Below are positions 56,032-64,000 of a stretch of 64,000 bases of DNA, piece after piece. The notes under the pieces were generated by a model, which was not told the origin of the DNA, ran no database searches, and saw nothing but the letters and a program-made list of their open reading frames with translations. A program made the translations under genes and the position numbers. Each line of letters begins with the position of its first letter. Position 1 is the stretch's first letter. The stretch comes from CAZYQW01 sp964649825 (GTDB lineage Bacteria > Planctomycetota > B15-G4 > JADJEK01), in assembly GCA_964649825.1 (NCBI GenBank), contig CAZYQW010000023.1:27489-91488 (forward strand), given 5' to 3'.

Positions 56032-57567
56032 ATGCAGAAGAGCGGGCGACGGTTCACGTCTTTCCCCCATCACGTCGTCGTGCTCGTCGCGTTCGGCGTC
56101 GTCGTGCGATTGCTGCTCGTCGCGTTCGGACGGTTCTACGTCGACGACGGCTTCTACCTCGCGAACGCGTTCCGGATCGGGCTCGGCCACCGGCCGTTCG
56201 AGGACTTCGTCCACGTGGCGTTCCCGCTGATCGAGGCGTGCTACGCGCCGCTGCTGGCGGCGGCCGACGATCGACTGGCGGCAGCGTCGCTCCTGACCGG
56301 CGCGGTCGTGATCCTGACGTCGATCGGCGTCGCGATCTGGGCGCGACGCGTCGCGGGGCCGGCGGCCGGTTTCATCGCCGGCGCCGCGTACCAGGTCGCC
56401 GCGCCGGTCATCGCTTTCCACCTCTTCCAGCGCGAGCTCTGGACCAACGCGGGGATCGCGTGGGCCGGCGCGTTGCTGTTTGCGAGTCGCGGGCACGGCG
56501 ATCGGCGCGCCGCCACAGTGGGACTGCTGCTCGCCCTCACCGTCACCTTCAAGCTGACGGCCGTGGTTCCCGCCGGCGCGCTCCTGGTCGCGCTCCTCGT
56601 CGAGGCTCGACGCCGCGAGGCACTCATCGCGGCCGGGTTCGGAGCGGCCGCGTTCCTCGCGACCGTCCTCGTGTTCGCCGCGCGCTACCAGGGCGAGTTC
56701 GTGTCGCAGGTCTTTCTCTTCTACTTCTTCAAGGGATCGGCCGCCGGCTTCGCCGCGCGTGCGCTGACGTTCACGGAGCACCTGAGCCCCGTGCTCCTGT
56801 TCGGCGGGCTCGGCCTTGCCCTCGTCCGAGGACCGGCGCTCCGCCCCGCCCGGGTCGTCGCGTTGGCCTGGCTCCTGCACTACTCGATCGTCTCGTCGTC
56901 GTTCTGGGATCACAACGTCCTCGACTTCGCGGTGCCGGCGGCGATCGGCGCGGGCGCGCTCGCCGCCCGCTGGTGGGAGTCGCGCCGCCGGGCCGTCCTT
57001 GCCGCCGTCATCTTGGGGACGGTCGCGGTCGGCACGTATGGGATCGGTGAGCGGCGCCCGCACTGGTATCCCGCCGGTTGGGGCGAGCACGTCCCGCCGC
57101 TGGCACGCGCGCAGGTCGCCCTCCTCGCCGAGAAATCGACCCGCCGCGACCGGTCGCACGTTCCAACGCCCATGACCGCGGTGGTCGCCGGGCGCGTCTC
57201 GTTCGTCGGCGACTACGAGCTCGAGCCCGTCGCGCGTGGGCTCGTGATCGAGCTGCGGCGTCGCGGCCTCGCGGCGACCTGGGCGCTGCGCGAGGACGGC
57301 GTGGCATTCGGCGCGCCGCCCGGCGTGCCGATCCCGCCGGTGCCCGAGAATCGCTTCGTGGCCCGGGTCTTCGCGAACAGCCTGATCCAAATCGCCCCGC
57401 GCCTCATCGATGCCGCCAGGGCGCGGGAGCTCGCGGTCCTGCTCCAGCCGCTGCCGAGCGGCGTCGCGGAGGAGGCACTCGATCACGGGTACACGAAGGT
57501 GGAGGTCGGCCGCGTACGCGCGCTGCTTCGTGACGATGCGCCGGCGGCCGGGGTCAGGGACGAATGA
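56032..57567 (+). CDS. Polytopic GT-C-like glycosyltransferase
   Basis: A 511-residue membrane protein. Helices fill residues 15-340. The first periplasmic loop carries YVDDGFYLANAFRIGLGHRP, with the paired acidic residues typical of ArnT/PMT-type glycosyltransferases that use polyprenyl-linked sugars. A soluble C-terminal domain of about 150 residues follows (YELEPVARGLVIELRRRGLA). Substrate and acceptor are unknown. It starts next to the divergent kinase-fold gene, with a TAGGAT box but no ribosome site. Both could serve envelope glycan synthesis. Confidence 0.7.
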   Translation: MQKSGRRFTSFPHHVVVLVAFGVVVRLLLVAFGRFYVDDGFYLANAFRIGLGHRPFEDFVHVAFPLIEACYAPLLAAADDRLAAASLLTGAVVILTSIGVAIWARRVAGPAAGFIAGAAYQVAAPVIAFHLFQRELWTNAGIAWAGALLFASRGHGDRRAATVGLLLALTVTFKLTAVVPAGALLVALLVEARRREALIAAGFGAAAFLATVLVFAARYQGEFVSQVFLFYFFKGSAAGFAARALTFTEHLSPVLLFGGLGLALVRGPALRPARVVALAWLLHYSIVSSSFWDHNVLDFAVPAAIGAGALAARWWESRRRAVLAAVILGTVAVGTYGIGERRPHWYPAGWGEHVPPLARAQVALLAEKSTRRDRSHVPTPMTAVVAGRVSFVGDYELEPVARGLVIELRRRGLAATWALREDGVAFGAPPGVPIPPVPENRFVARVFANSLIQIAPRLIDAARARELAVLLQPLPSGVAEEALDHGYTKVEVGRVRALLRDDAPAAGVRDE

Positions 57568-57638
57568 CGCGAGCGGGCGAATGGAATTCGGGGGGCTCAC
57601 GGTGGATTTCGCGCGCCGAGCCGCGCTCGCCGACCGGA

Positions 57639-57644
57639 TACGAT
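57639..57644 (+). promoter_or_regulatory. -10-like box of dgt
   Basis: TACGAT ends 7 nt before ATG 57652, with no ribosome site between them. No clear -35. Confidence 0.36.
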
Positions 57645-57651
57645 CCCTCCC

Positions 57652-58803
57652 ATGCTGTTTCGAGAGCTCCAGGAAGCGCGGGAACGCCAGATCCTCGCCC
57701 CCTACGCGCTCTTCTCGGAAGAGTCACGCGGGCGGCGCCACGACGAACCGTCGGACGCGGTCCGCACCGGGTATCAGCTCGACCGAGATCGAGTCATCCA
57801 CTCCACCGCGTTCCGCCGGCTCAAGCACAAGACGCAGGTCTTCGTCTACACCGAGGGCGACTACTACCGCACCCGGCTGACCCACTCGATGGAGGTCTCG
57901 CAGATCGCGCGCTCGGTCGCGTGCGCCCTCGGGCTGAACGAGACGTTCGTCGAAGCGCTCGCGCTGGCGCACGACCTCGGCCATCCTCCGTTCGGTCACG
58001 CCGGGGGCGAGGTGCTTCACGCGCGGATGATCGATCACGGCGGCTTCGAGCACAACGTCCAGGGACTGCGGATCGTCGACCGCCTCGAGCGGCGCAACCC
58101 CGACTTTCCCGGCCTGAACCTCACGTTCGAGCTCCGCGAAGCGATCCTGAAGCACGGTCCGACCGGTCCCGACGCGCAGGCGGCGGAGTTCGTTCCGATG
58201 CGCCCGCCCGCCCTCGAGACCGTGCTCGTCGACCTCGCCGACTCGACGGCGTACAACCACCACGACCTCGACGACGGCCTCCGGGCCGGCATGATCGACC
58301 TCGATGCCATCGCGCAGAACGTGCGGCTCGTCGCACGGTGCCGGGCCGCGGCGCTCAGGAAGCGTCCGGACCTCGACACCGACGCGGCGTGCATGATGAC
58401 CGTCCACGGCGTCGTGAAGCAGTCGATCTCCGACCTCGTGCGCGCCTCGGCCGAACGTCTCCGCGAGAGCGCTCCCGGCTCGGCCGACGAGGCCCGCGAG
58501 CTCGGCAGCCTGATCAGGTTCTCCGACGAGATGGCGTCTTGCCAGGAGGAGCTGCAAGAGTACCTTTTCCAGAACTTCTATCGGCACTATCGGGTGGTGC
58601 GGATGATGGACAAGGCGAAGCGCATCCTGGGCGCGCTGTTCGACATCTACGTCGACCGGCCCGAGCTTCTGCCGCCGATCTTCCAACGATGGGCCGAACG
58701 AGAGGGAGTGCACCGAGCCGTCTGCGATTACGTCGCGGGAATGACGGATCGGTTCGCGGAGCAGGATTACCGCAAGCTGTTCGATCCAACGGAACGTGCG
58801 TGA
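57652..58803 (+). CDS. dgt: Deoxyguanosinetriphosphate triphosphohydrolase-like HD protein
   Basis: A 383-residue HD-domain enzyme predicted to cleave dNTPs to nucleoside and triphosphate. The fingerprint is RVIHSTAFRRLKHKTQVFVY, RLTHSMEVSQIARSVA (first His), ALAHDLGHPPFGHAGGEVLH (HD pair) and the later YNHHDLDDGLRAGM, which carries the fourth ligand. The length fits the short bacterial dGTPase type. ATG 57652 follows a TACGAT box by 7 nt. The stop overlaps rnc by 4 nt, making it the first gene of dgt-rnc-mfd-surA-like. Confidence 0.92.
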   Translation: MLFRELQEARERQILAPYALFSEESRGRRHDEPSDAVRTGYQLDRDRVIHSTAFRRLKHKTQVFVYTEGDYYRTRLTHSMEVSQIARSVACALGLNETFVEALALAHDLGHPPFGHAGGEVLHARMIDHGGFEHNVQGLRIVDRLERRNPDFPGLNLTFELREAILKHGPTGPDAQAAEFVPMRPPALETVLVDLADSTAYNHHDLDDGLRAGMIDLDAIAQNVRLVARCRAAALRKRPDLDTDAACMMTVHGVVKQSISDLVRASAERLRESAPGSADEARELGSLIRFSDEMASCQEELQEYLFQNFYRHYRVVRMMDKAKRILGALFDIYVDRPELLPPIFQRWAEREGVHRAVCDYVAGMTDRFAEQDYRKLFDPTERA

Positions 58804-59540
58804 GCGAGGAAGCCGCCAACCCCGAGAACGACGTCAAGCTCGAGGAGCTGGAAACACGGATCGGCCACCGGTTCGTCGACCGATCGCTGCTCGAGCTCGC
58901 GTTGACGCATTCGTCGCTGCGCGACCCGTGGACGGAGTCGAACGAGCGCCTCGAGTTCCTGGGCGACTCGGTGATCGGGTTGGCGGTCGCGGAGCACCTG
59001 TTCTGCACCTTCTCCGACTTCGCGGAGGGCGAGCTGACGCGCGTCAAGTCGATCGTCGTGTCGCGCAAGGCGCTCGCGACGATAGGGCAATCGCTCGACC
59101 TCAGGAACCACATCCGCGTCGGCAAGGGGATCCGCAAGCGACGGACGATCCCGACGTCGTTGATCTCGAACACGGTCGAGGCGATCGTCGGGGCCGTGTA
59201 CCTCGACTCCGGCTTCGAGGAGGCGCGCGCGTTCGTGCTTCGCCACGTCGATCGGCACGTCGGCAAGGTCGCCACGCGACGCGACGTGAGGAACCACAAG
59301 GCCGCCCTCCAGCAGATCGTGCAGCGGAAGTACGGCACGACTCCGATCTATCGCATCCTCGAGACGAGCGGCCCGGACCACAGCAAGGAGTTCGTCATCG
59401 AGGCGAAGGTCGGCGACCGGTCCTACCCCGCGGGGCGCGGCTCCACGAAGAAGCAGGCCGAGCAACGGGCGGCTCGTGCGGCCCTGCGCATTCTCAAGCA
59501 GGAGCATGACTTCGACTCCTCCGAACCTCCGGTCCTGTAG
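58800..59540 (+). CDS. rnc: Ribonuclease III
   Basis: A 246-residue double-strand-specific endoribonuclease. The catalytic signature ERLEFLGDSVIGLAVAEHL is near residue 50, and the second acidic site is NTVEAIVGAVYLDSGFEEAR near residue 125. The C-terminal dsRNA-binding domain runs from about 165 (HKAALQQIVQRKYGTTPIYR to KKQAEQRAARAALRILKQ). GTG 58800 overlaps the dgt stop. The last 35 nt overlap mfd. It processes rRNA precursors and decays structured mRNAs. Confidence 0.95.
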   Translation: MSEEAANPENDVKLEELETRIGHRFVDRSLLELALTHSSLRDPWTESNERLEFLGDSVIGLAVAEHLFCTFSDFAEGELTRVKSIVVSRKALATIGQSLDLRNHIRVGKGIRKRRTIPTSLISNTVEAIVGAVYLDSGFEEARAFVLRHVDRHVGKVATRRDVRNHKAALQQIVQRKYGTTPIYRILETSGPDHSKEFVIEAKVGDRSYPAGRGSTKKQAEQRAARAALRILKQEHDFDSSEPPVL

Positions 59541-62500
59541 CGAGGGCGCCCGCGTCCTGGACGCGTTCGAACGCCGCGCCGGGGGCGGGCGGATCGTCGT
59601 CGGCGGTCTGTTCGGTTCGGCACCCGCCCTCCTGCTCGCCGAGCTCGCCGCGGCCCGGCCCCTCCTCGTCTGGGTGCGCGGCCCGCTCGAGGTCGAGGCC
59701 CTCGAGGACGACCTGAAGAGCCTCGCGCGGCACCTCCACGTCATCGCGTTCCGACAGATGGAGGACGACTCGCTCGACGAGGCCGAGGGGCGCGTCGATC
59801 TCTCGGAACGGCTCGCGCTCCTCAAACGGCTCCACGTCATGAAGGCCGGCACCGTCGCGGTGGCGCCGGTGAAGCTGCTGCTCGAGTCGATCCCGACCCA
59901 GGACGACGTGCAGCGCCAGACCCGCGAGATCGAGGTCGGCGACACGCTCGCGATCGGTGACCTGCGCCGGATCGCCGAGCGCGCCGGTTACCGCTTCGTC
60001 CCGATGATCGCGGCGCCGGCCGAGATCTCGGTTCGCGGCGACATCATCGACCTGTTCCCCCTCGGCGAGAAACAGCCGGTGCGGATCGAGCTGTTCGACG
60101 AGCAGGTCGAGTCGATGCGCGACTTCGACCTGGAGTCGCAGCGATCGATCCGACCGCGCGCGAAGCTCTCGATCCCGATGCTCCGTCCGGAGGAGCTGAC
60201 GCAGAACCCCGGACGACCGACCTGGCTCGACGACCATCTGCCCGACGACGCGATCCTGGTCCGCGTCCACCCGGCGCGGCTCGCCGACCGGCTGGAGGAG
60301 CTCGCCGTCCAGTTGGGCACCGACCGGCTCCTTCGCCGCCGCGCCCGGGCCGCCCTCACCGAGGCTGCAGGCGTCGACGTCGTGGCCGAGCAGGTCGACG
60401 ACGTCGCCGACGAGTCGTTCTCTCTCGCCACCTACTCCGTCTTCGGCCTCGGCGGCGGCGTGGACGGCCTGCGGGAGTCGGTCGCCGCGCTGCGCCGGCG
60501 TTGCCGGCGCATCGTCGTGTTCGCGGGAAGCGACGGCGAGGTCCAGCGGATGAGGAAGCTGCTCCGCGAGCAGGAGCTCCTGGACGAAGACGTCACGATC
60601 CGCCGGGGCAGCATCCACGCCGGCTTCCAGTTCCCCGCGCTCGACACGGCGTGGCTGAACCACCTCGAGCTGCTCGGCCGACCGCGCCTGCAGCGGCCTC
60701 GACCGCGGCGTCCGGCGGTGCCCGCGCGAGCCGTGAAGAATCTGCTCGAGCTGACGCCCGGCGATTACGTCGTCCACATGACCCACGGCATCGCCCGTTA
60801 CGGCGGGATGACGCGCATGACGCGCGACCGCGGCGAGGAGGACTTCCTCGTCCTCGAGTTCGACGGGGGGACGACGTTCTACCTGCCGACGTCGAAGATC
60901 GACCTCGTGCAGCGCTACGTCGGCGCGAGCTCGGCGCCGCCGAAGCTGGACCGGATCGGCGGCAAGTCGTGGTCGAACAAGAAGCGCAAGGTCCTGGACG
61001 CGCTCGAGGACCTGACCGACGAGCTGCTCGACGTGCAGGTCGCACGCGAGGTGCGCGCCGGGAGCGTCCACCCGAAGGACGACCCGCTGATCGCGGACTT
61101 CGAGAGCTCGTTCCCGTACGCGGACACGCTCGATCAGACCCGGGCGATGGTCGACGTCCACCGCGACTTCGACCGGAGCAAGCCGATGGACCGCCTGATC
61201 TGCGGCGACGTCGGCTTCGGCAAGACCGAGATGGCGATCCGCGCCGCGTTTCGCGTGATCTGCGGCGGTCGCCAGGTTGCGATCCTCGTGCCGACGACGC
61301 TGCTCGCCGATCAGCACTACCAGACGATCCGCGAGCGCGTCGCGCAGTACCCGATCGAGGTCGCGCGGCTCTCTCGGTTCCGATCGCGCCGCCAGCAGCA
61401 GGAGACGATCGAGGCGCTGAAGCGCGGCGCGGTCGACGTCGTCGTGGGCACGCACCGTCTGATCTCGAAGGACGTCGCGTTCAAGGATCTCGGCCTGGTC
61501 GTCGTCGACGAGGAGCAACGGTTCGGCGTGAAAGCGAAGGAGGCGCTGAAGAGGTTGAGGAAGAGCGTCGACGTCCTGACGCTGACCGCGACCCCGATTC
61601 CACGCACGCTGCACATGGCGCTCGTCGGTCTGCGCGACATCTCGTCGTTGAACACGCCACCGAGCGGGCGCCGGCCGGTACGAACCGAGATCCGCGCCAA
61701 GAACGACGAGTTCCTTCGTCGAGCCCTGCTCCACGAGCTGAATCGCGGCGGCCAGGTGTTCTTCGTGCACAATCGAGTGCAGTCGATCGACCGCGTCGCC
61801 GATCACCTCGCCGGTCTCGTCCCGTCCGCCAACGTCGTGGCCGCTCACGGCCAGATGACCGAACGTGCGCTCGAGGACGCGATGGCGGCGTTCACGCGCG
61901 GCGACGCGGACGTGCTGGTCGCGACGAGCATCATGGAGTCCGGGCTCGACCTGCCGCGCGCGAACACGATCCTGATCGACCGCCCCGACCTGTTCGGGCT
62001 CGCCGACCTCCACCAGCTTCGCGGGCGCGTGGGCCGATCGGACGTCCAGGGGTACTGCTACCTCCTCACCTCCGGGCGTCCCCTGTCGAACGTGGCCGAG
62101 CGGCGGTTGCGGGCGATCGAGGAGCTCTCTCACCTGGGCGCCGGCTACGACGTCGCAATCAAGGATCTGGAGATCCGCGGCGCGGGCAACCTCCTCGGCG
62201 CCTCGCAGTCGGGACACATCGCGGCGGTCGGATACGACCTCTACGTCCAGCTCCTCCACCGGGCCGTCGCGCGGGCGCAGGGACAGCCGCCGCCGAAGGA
62301 GCCGATGGAGACCGACGTCGACCTCGGCGTCGAGGCGTTCGTCCCCGCCGAGTACGTGCCGGACGCCGGCCAGCGGATGGAAATCCTGCGGCGGCTCGGC
62401 GGCCCCGACGGCCCGTCGTTGACGGAGATGAGGGCCGAGCTCGGCGACCGCTTCGGCCGCATCCCCGCCGTCGCGGAGAACCTCGTCACGCTCTACGCGC

Positions 62501-62757
62501 TCAAACGGCGCTGCCGCGAGATCGGCGTGCGGCGGCTGCTCTATCCGGGCGACGACCACGTCATCGTCGAGGTCGAGGACCTCCGCCGTTTCCACGTCCA
62601 GCCGTTCGGCCGCGACGAGATCGTCCAGCTCACGGCGTCGATCTGGCACCTGCGGCTTCCTCGATCGATTCGCTCGTCCGCTCAGGTGCTCTTCTATTGC
62701 CGCGACCGCCTCCTCGCCGACGTCCCGAACAGCGCCCATGCCGGGGCCGGAGCCTGA
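59506..62757 (+). CDS. mfd: Transcription-repair coupling factor Mfd
   Basis: A 1083-residue ATP-dependent translocase that frees stalled RNA polymerase and recruits UvrA. The UvrB-like N-terminal part contains MIAAPAEISVRGDIIDLFPL. The polymerase-interacting domain has DYVVHMTHGIARYGG near residue 420. The helicase has ICGDVGFGKTEMAIRAAF (P-loop), DEEQRFG, TATPIPRTLHMAL and SIMESGLDLPRANT, and the TRG/C-terminal part has DAGQRMEILRRL. It is somewhat shorter than the E. coli protein. ATG 59506 lies inside the end of rnc, with AGGAG very close; the exact start is uncertain. Confidence 0.95.
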   Translation: MTSTPPNLRSCSEGARVLDAFERRAGGGRIVVGGLFGSAPALLLAELAAARPLLVWVRGPLEVEALEDDLKSLARHLHVIAFRQMEDDSLDEAEGRVDLSERLALLKRLHVMKAGTVAVAPVKLLLESIPTQDDVQRQTREIEVGDTLAIGDLRRIAERAGYRFVPMIAAPAEISVRGDIIDLFPLGEKQPVRIELFDEQVESMRDFDLESQRSIRPRAKLSIPMLRPEELTQNPGRPTWLDDHLPDDAILVRVHPARLADRLEELAVQLGTDRLLRRRARAALTEAAGVDVVAEQVDDVADESFSLATYSVFGLGGGVDGLRESVAALRRRCRRIVVFAGSDGEVQRMRKLLREQELLDEDVTIRRGSIHAGFQFPALDTAWLNHLELLGRPRLQRPRPRRPAVPARAVKNLLELTPGDYVVHMTHGIARYGGMTRMTRDRGEEDFLVLEFDGGTTFYLPTSKIDLVQRYVGASSAPPKLDRIGGKSWSNKKRKVLDALEDLTDELLDVQVAREVRAGSVHPKDDPLIADFESSFPYADTLDQTRAMVDVHRDFDRSKPMDRLICGDVGFGKTEMAIRAAFRVICGGRQVAILVPTTLLADQHYQTIRERVAQYPIEVARLSRFRSRRQQQETIEALKRGAVDVVVGTHRLISKDVAFKDLGLVVVDEEQRFGVKAKEALKRLRKSVDVLTLTATPIPRTLHMALVGLRDISSLNTPPSGRRPVRTEIRAKNDEFLRRALLHELNRGGQVFFVHNRVQSIDRVADHLAGLVPSANVVAAHGQMTERALEDAMAAFTRGDADVLVATSIMESGLDLPRANTILIDRPDLFGLADLHQLRGRVGRSDVQGYCYLLTSGRPLSNVAERRLRAIEELSHLGAGYDVAIKDLEIRGAGNLLGASQSGHIAAVGYDLYVQLLHRAVARAQGQPPPKEPMETDVDLGVEAFVPAEYVPDAGQRMEILRRLGGPDGPSLTEMRAELGDRFGRIPAVAENLVTLYALKRRCREIGVRRLLYPGDDHVIVEVEDLRRFHVQPFGRDEIVQLTASIWHLRLPRSIRSSAQVLFYCRDRLLADVPNSAHAGAGA

Positions 62758-62760
62758 CCG

Positions 62761-63732
62761 ATGCGCGTTGCGATCCTCCTCATCCTCCTGACCGGCCCCC
62801 AGGAACCAGCCCGTCCGCTCGACGACATCGTCGTCGCGACGGTCGACGGGGAGGCGATCCTGAAGAGCGAGATCGAAGCGGTCGCCGAGCTTGCCCGCGG
62901 CGGGCGCACGCGAACCGATCTCCTGCGCGGGCTGGTGGTCGACCGGCTCCTGCGCCAGCGGGCCCGAGCGGCGGGGCTCGCGGTCCCGGAGGATCGACTG
63001 AACGACGCGATGGCGTCACGAGTCGCGGCGGCGGGCGGCTTCGCCGCCTACCGGGCCGAGCTCGAGAGGAACGGCACCAACCTCGAGCAGGATCGCAAGC
63101 TGGTGTACGAAGCGATGCTGATCGACACCTTCGTCGATCACTGTCTCGGGCGCGTGCCATCCTCTCCGCACGTTCGGCCTGCTCTCGCCCGCGCGGCGCA
63201 GGTCTCCCCGAAGGAGGTCCAGACCTTCTATCGGGAGAACCGCGAACGGTTCCGCGTCCCCGCCATGCGCGAGATCGGTCGGTTCGTGATCGAGAAGGGC
63301 GGGGGAGAACGTACCGCCGCGGAGTCCGGTTCGCTCGCCGCGGAGCTCCGCGCCCGGCTCGGCCGCGACGGCGCCGACCCGGACGCGGTGGCCGCGGAGG
63401 TGGACGCGTCCTATGCGCGACGCGTGGTGCTCGACTCCGACCTCGCGGCGCTCAAGCCCGAGATCCGGGCGTTCCTCGTCGATTCGTCCCGACCACGCGT
63501 CAGCGACGCGATCGAGACGGCGAGCGCGTTCGTGGTCATCGTCCGGATCCGGGACGAGCCAAGCCGGATCGTGCCGTTCGATGAGGCCCAGCCGAAGATC
63601 TTCGAAGTGCTCGGGGAGGGCAAGATCCGCGATGCTCGCGAGACGCTCCTCCGCGAGCTGGTCGCCGAGGCCGAAGTCTGGCCGAACGGCCTCTTCGCGG
63701 ACGACGCGGCCGCCGAGGACGGCCCCCGCTAG
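62761..63732 (+). CDS. SurA/PpiC-like periplasmic folding factor
   Basis: A 323-residue exported protein. A very short hydrophobic signal (MRVAILLILLTG) precedes DDIVVATVDGEAILKSEIEA, the usual SurA N-terminal start, and a helical chaperone region to about residue 135. The second half (RENRERFRVPAMREIGRFVI, then SLAAELRARLGRDGADPDAV) is parvulin-like, but conserved isomerase residues are hard to find, so activity is doubtful. It starts 3 nt after mfd. Its TAG stop lies in the CTAG that opens the second hairpin element. Confidence 0.72.
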   Translation: MRVAILLILLTGPQEPARPLDDIVVATVDGEAILKSEIEAVAELARGGRTRTDLLRGLVVDRLLRQRARAAGLAVPEDRLNDAMASRVAAAGGFAAYRAELERNGTNLEQDRKLVYEAMLIDTFVDHCLGRVPSSPHVRPALARAAQVSPKEVQTFYRENRERFRVPAMREIGRFVIEKGGGERTAAESGSLAAELRARLGRDGADPDAVAAEVDASYARRVVLDSDLAALKPEIRAFLVDSSRPRVSDAIETASAFVVIVRIRDEPSRIVPFDEAQPKIFEVLGEGKIRDARETLLRELVAEAEVWPNGLFADDAAAEDGPR

Positions 63733-63894
63733 CAGTCCGTGGTGAACGTGCTTTCGAAGCGAGGCGAGGTCATCGCGACCGAGGTCGAGGCGCAGGATCG
63801 CAAGCGTACTGGCTGTACGTCGAGGATCCTGCAACGAAGAGATCGGTCGCGAGGGCAAGCCGCAGCCGGAATGACTTTCACCACGGGCTGCTAG
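63729..63894. repeat. Hairpin repeat element A, copy 2 (CTAG-bounded, 166 bp)
   Basis: A homologue of the element at 8417-8581, running from CTAG (63729-63732) to CTAG (63891-63894). The inverted ends are better kept here: CAGTCCGTGGTGAACGT against CAGCCCGTGGTGAAAGT. Inner arms TCGCGACCGA, GCAGGATC and GTAC pair with their complements on the right around TGGCT. Substitutions between copies fall on both arms while the hairpin remains. Again the left CTAG contains the stop codon of the upstream gene. Confidence 0.88.
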
Positions 63895-64000
63895 TGGTGT
63901 GATTCAGATTGTTGGTGGATTATCCGGAGGTCATCGTCGTCGCTGGCAAGGCGCGACGACGACCGCGTATTCGAGATACGTCGAGGAGGAGCAACGCAGC
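63895..64000. repeat. Left part of a related hairpin element (B), cut by the window end
   Basis: Starts directly after the CTAG that ends copy 2. It begins TGGTGTGATTCAGATTG and shares with element A, in the same order, GAGGTCATCG, GGCGC, a GTA-loop-TAC apex, TACGTCGAGGA and GCAACG, while the outer arms differ. The apex GTAT-TCGA-GATAC near 63969 is off-centre to the right, so roughly 50-60 nt of the right arm should lie beyond the window. No gene is present in these 106 nt. Confidence 0.65.

Overview
The window is a single stretch of high-GC bacterial DNA, densely coded on both strands, with no rRNA, tRNA, CRISPR array or complete transposase that I can see. Its gene content points to a member of the Planctomycetota or a close relative, probably an uncultured one. 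The signs are a groEL-groES-groEL cluster, Tat-exported Gfo/Idh and hydroxypyruvate-isomerase-like proteins, a DUF1800 + DUF1501 pair, an NPCBM-domain protein, a sulfatase-fold enzyme and several large membrane proteins ending in TPRs. A complex I operon together with haem O synthase indicates respiratory metabolism. The phylum is inferred from gene content, not from a phylogeny.

Layout. 1-4446 (minus): the 5' two thirds of yidC, a YfcE-like phosphoesterase, radC and a secreted NPCBM protein. 4801-10800 (plus): the chaperone block groL1-groS-groL2, dnaJ-grpE and an FmdB zinc ribbon, with a 165-bp hairpin element after groL2. 10829-14311 (plus): a radical SAM/SPASM protein and two Tat-exported sugar-type enzymes. 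14287-17966 (minus): a sulfotransferase, a Trm112-like protein and an ECF sigma / anti-sigma-like / coiled-coil operon. 18105-29629 (plus): a lipoprotein, then a nine-gene complex I operon (nuoA-EF-G-H-J-K-L-M-N) in which exactly the Q-module genes (nuoB, C, D, I) are missing. 29660-41336: PilZ and small lipoprotein genes, then a surface-polymer locus (O-antigen-ligase-like, GT-C-like, TagB-like and sulfatase-fold proteins) and an AlaX-type editing protein. 41506-46886: a HEAT-vWA protein, an EF-G and rho with a long structured leader. 47289-53378 (plus): a secreted protein, DUF1800, DUF1501, a TPR lipoprotein and a PAS-Hpt protein. 53511-57567: ctaB, a DUF420 protein, a kinase-fold protein lacking its catalytic Asp, and a GT-C protein. 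57652-63732 (plus): dgt-rnc-mfd-surA-like. 63729-64000: a second copy of the hairpin element, then the left part of a third, related one.

Two system-level observations deserve most attention. First, there is a family of about 165-bp hairpin elements bounded by CTAG, whose left boundary coincides with the TAG stop codon of the preceding gene in both complete copies; a diverged third element begins immediately after the second copy. Second, complex I is encoded without its quinone-reducing module. Lesser signals are start-proximal -10-like boxes suggesting leaderless mRNAs, a damaged-looking start on the sulfatase-fold gene, and mutually exclusive hairpins in the rho leader.

All coordinates come from reading the sequence directly. 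Functions are assigned from recognisable motifs and family resemblance without database searches.
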